Shown piece after piece: positions 63,335 to 64,000 of a DNA stretch of 64,000 nt. The stretch comes from Chondrus crispus. Taxonomy: Eukaryota > Rhodophyta > Florideophyceae > Gigartinales > Gigartinaceae. The stretch lies in the NCBI RefSeq assembly GCF_000350225.1, contig NW_005179275.1, positions 1 to 64,000 on the forward strand, given 5' to 3'. Under the pieces are notes generated by a model. It made no database searches. It saw only the letters and a program-made list of their open reading frames with translations, and had not been told where the DNA came from. The translations under genes and the position numbers were made by a program. How positions within the stretch are numbered: position 1 is the stretch's first letter; every line of letters begins with the position of its first letter.

Positions 63335-64000
63335 TTACAGTTCCATGTTGTCTAAGCCTAACAGGAAAGGTACGTCCGCATCGACGACATCGACCGTGAT
63401 AGGGAGGAAGTGACTCGACGTAATGGGTACTCGCATGTTGAGAAGACCTAGTCCAAGGTGTTTGTGTGTCCCGAAACTGAAGACATTTCTTCTCCTCGTT
63501 GAGGAGGGCTGAAAGGGAACATCAAACAAGCTGCAGTATGCGCGTGCTTGGGAAGCTCCTATAACCGATTTCTGGGCTGCGGAATCGATGCATACCCCTT
63601 GGAAAGTATCTGATGAAGGTATGTCGCATGACTTTCCAGTGACGTATACGTGGTTTATACTTGCGGCTGAAGATTCATCATGATCCCGATGTGGATTGTC
63701 TTCCTCTGAGCTTGGGTGTTCCAGTTTTAGGATACTTTCAAATATTCGCAGGTCACTGGCCTCTGCTTCTTCCTCGCAGTCCTCCTTTGCTTCGCAATCA
63801 AGTTGCTGACAAAGGTCCGCGAGAACGTGGTGTACCGCAATTGGTTTTGTGGCGGCCTTCTTCGCATAGTACTCCATTTTGCGTGCAGCTGCCCTGGACG
63901 TGTTCAACGGGAGCGTGCAGTCCTTCAAAAGATGCGTACCTCCGCAGTTGAAACACCCGGAGACCGATAGAGGGTTAAAGCTTCCGGTCTTTGCGACTCG
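63335..64000 (-). pseudogene. copia gag end and protease
   Basis: The minus-strand frame is open to the right edge. A zinc knuckle (CFNCGGTHLLKDC) lies near 63915-63955 and an aspartic-protease-like segment (VCIDSAAQKSVIG near 63560-63600, then DVPFLLGLDNMEL near 63340-63380) at its end. This is the usual Gag-to-protease part of a copia polyprotein, continuing beyond the window. Confidence 0.75.

Larger units (their letters stand above)
46591..64000 (-). mobile_element. Ty1/copia element, split by E3, runs off window
   Basis: Minus strand, gene order from the right: zinc knuckle, protease, integrase, RT, RNase H. Integrase before RT defines Ty1/copia. E3 sits in the RT region (47922-61468) with flanks ACTAG and ACAAG as a 5-bp duplication with one mismatch. 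Coding parts lie at 46899-47921 and 61474-64000; the 5' LTR and most of gag are beyond the right edge. The left limit is uncertain: a 3' LTR of about 228 bp (46591-46818, TG...CA, with an AATAAA on the minus strand near 46637) is possible but unproven. The copy is broken by E3 and shows a few other breaks. Confidence 0.85.

Noticed and set aside
1-64000. tRNA, rRNA or known non-coding RNA genes
   Set aside because: Looked for tRNA arms and conserved rRNA words on both strands; only the tRNA-complementary primer sites of the retroelements were found.

Overview
The window reads as nuclear DNA of a eukaryote dominated by nested transposable elements, with one short island of host genes (about 37.1-44.8 kb). 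The host genes look intronless and compact, and one is a bacterial-type 16S rRNA methyltransferase (RsmG) of the kind algae use in plastids or mitochondria. With the density of Ty3/gypsy and Ty1/copia elements this would fit a red alga such as a florideophyte, but that is a guess with no marker behind it.

Layout. (1) 1-10512: the 3' part of a Ty3/gypsy element E1 (+): gag, a long pol ending in a chromodomain, an array of small hairpins, a large antisense ORF and a 3' LTR. (2) 10513-11757: leader and LTR of a truncated gypsy element N (-). (3) 11758-20194: gypsy element M (-), interrupted by a solo B-type LTR (14211-14907) and a solo A-type LTR (18111-19129). (4) 20195-37067: a pogo/Tigger-like DNA transposon that landed at a TA in the outer end of M's LTR, itself split at its transposase by the gypsy element E2 (20729-35324, target duplication GGCTT). 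(5) 37072-46590: host island with a Sel1-repeat protein, RsmG, a three-pass membrane protein of unknown function, and several perfect inverted repeats. (6) 46591-64000: a Ty1/copia element (-) running off the right edge, split in its RT by the gypsy element E3 (47922-61468).

LTRs fall into two families. A-type LTRs have 11-bp inverted ends (TGTAGTGCAAT / ATTGCACTACA; E2, E3, N, one solo). B-type LTRs begin TGTRGTATAAC and end TTATRCTACA (E1, one solo); M's LTR is B-like. By eye the two LTRs of E3 differ at about 13 of 1052 positions and those of E2 at about 25 of 1044, so E3 is the younger. M is the oldest layer, then the pogo element, then E2.

The most interesting system is in E1, E2 and E3: each carries an extra gene on the strand opposite gag-pol, between pol and the 3' LTR, starting 110-190 bp inside that LTR. 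The copies in E2 and E3 share a start (MFPSS), align without obvious gaps for about 257 residues, and in a 15-codon block differ in nine codons, all silently. That is the mark of selection on a protein. The E1 version is longer (763 aa) and only remotely similar. Its function is unknown.
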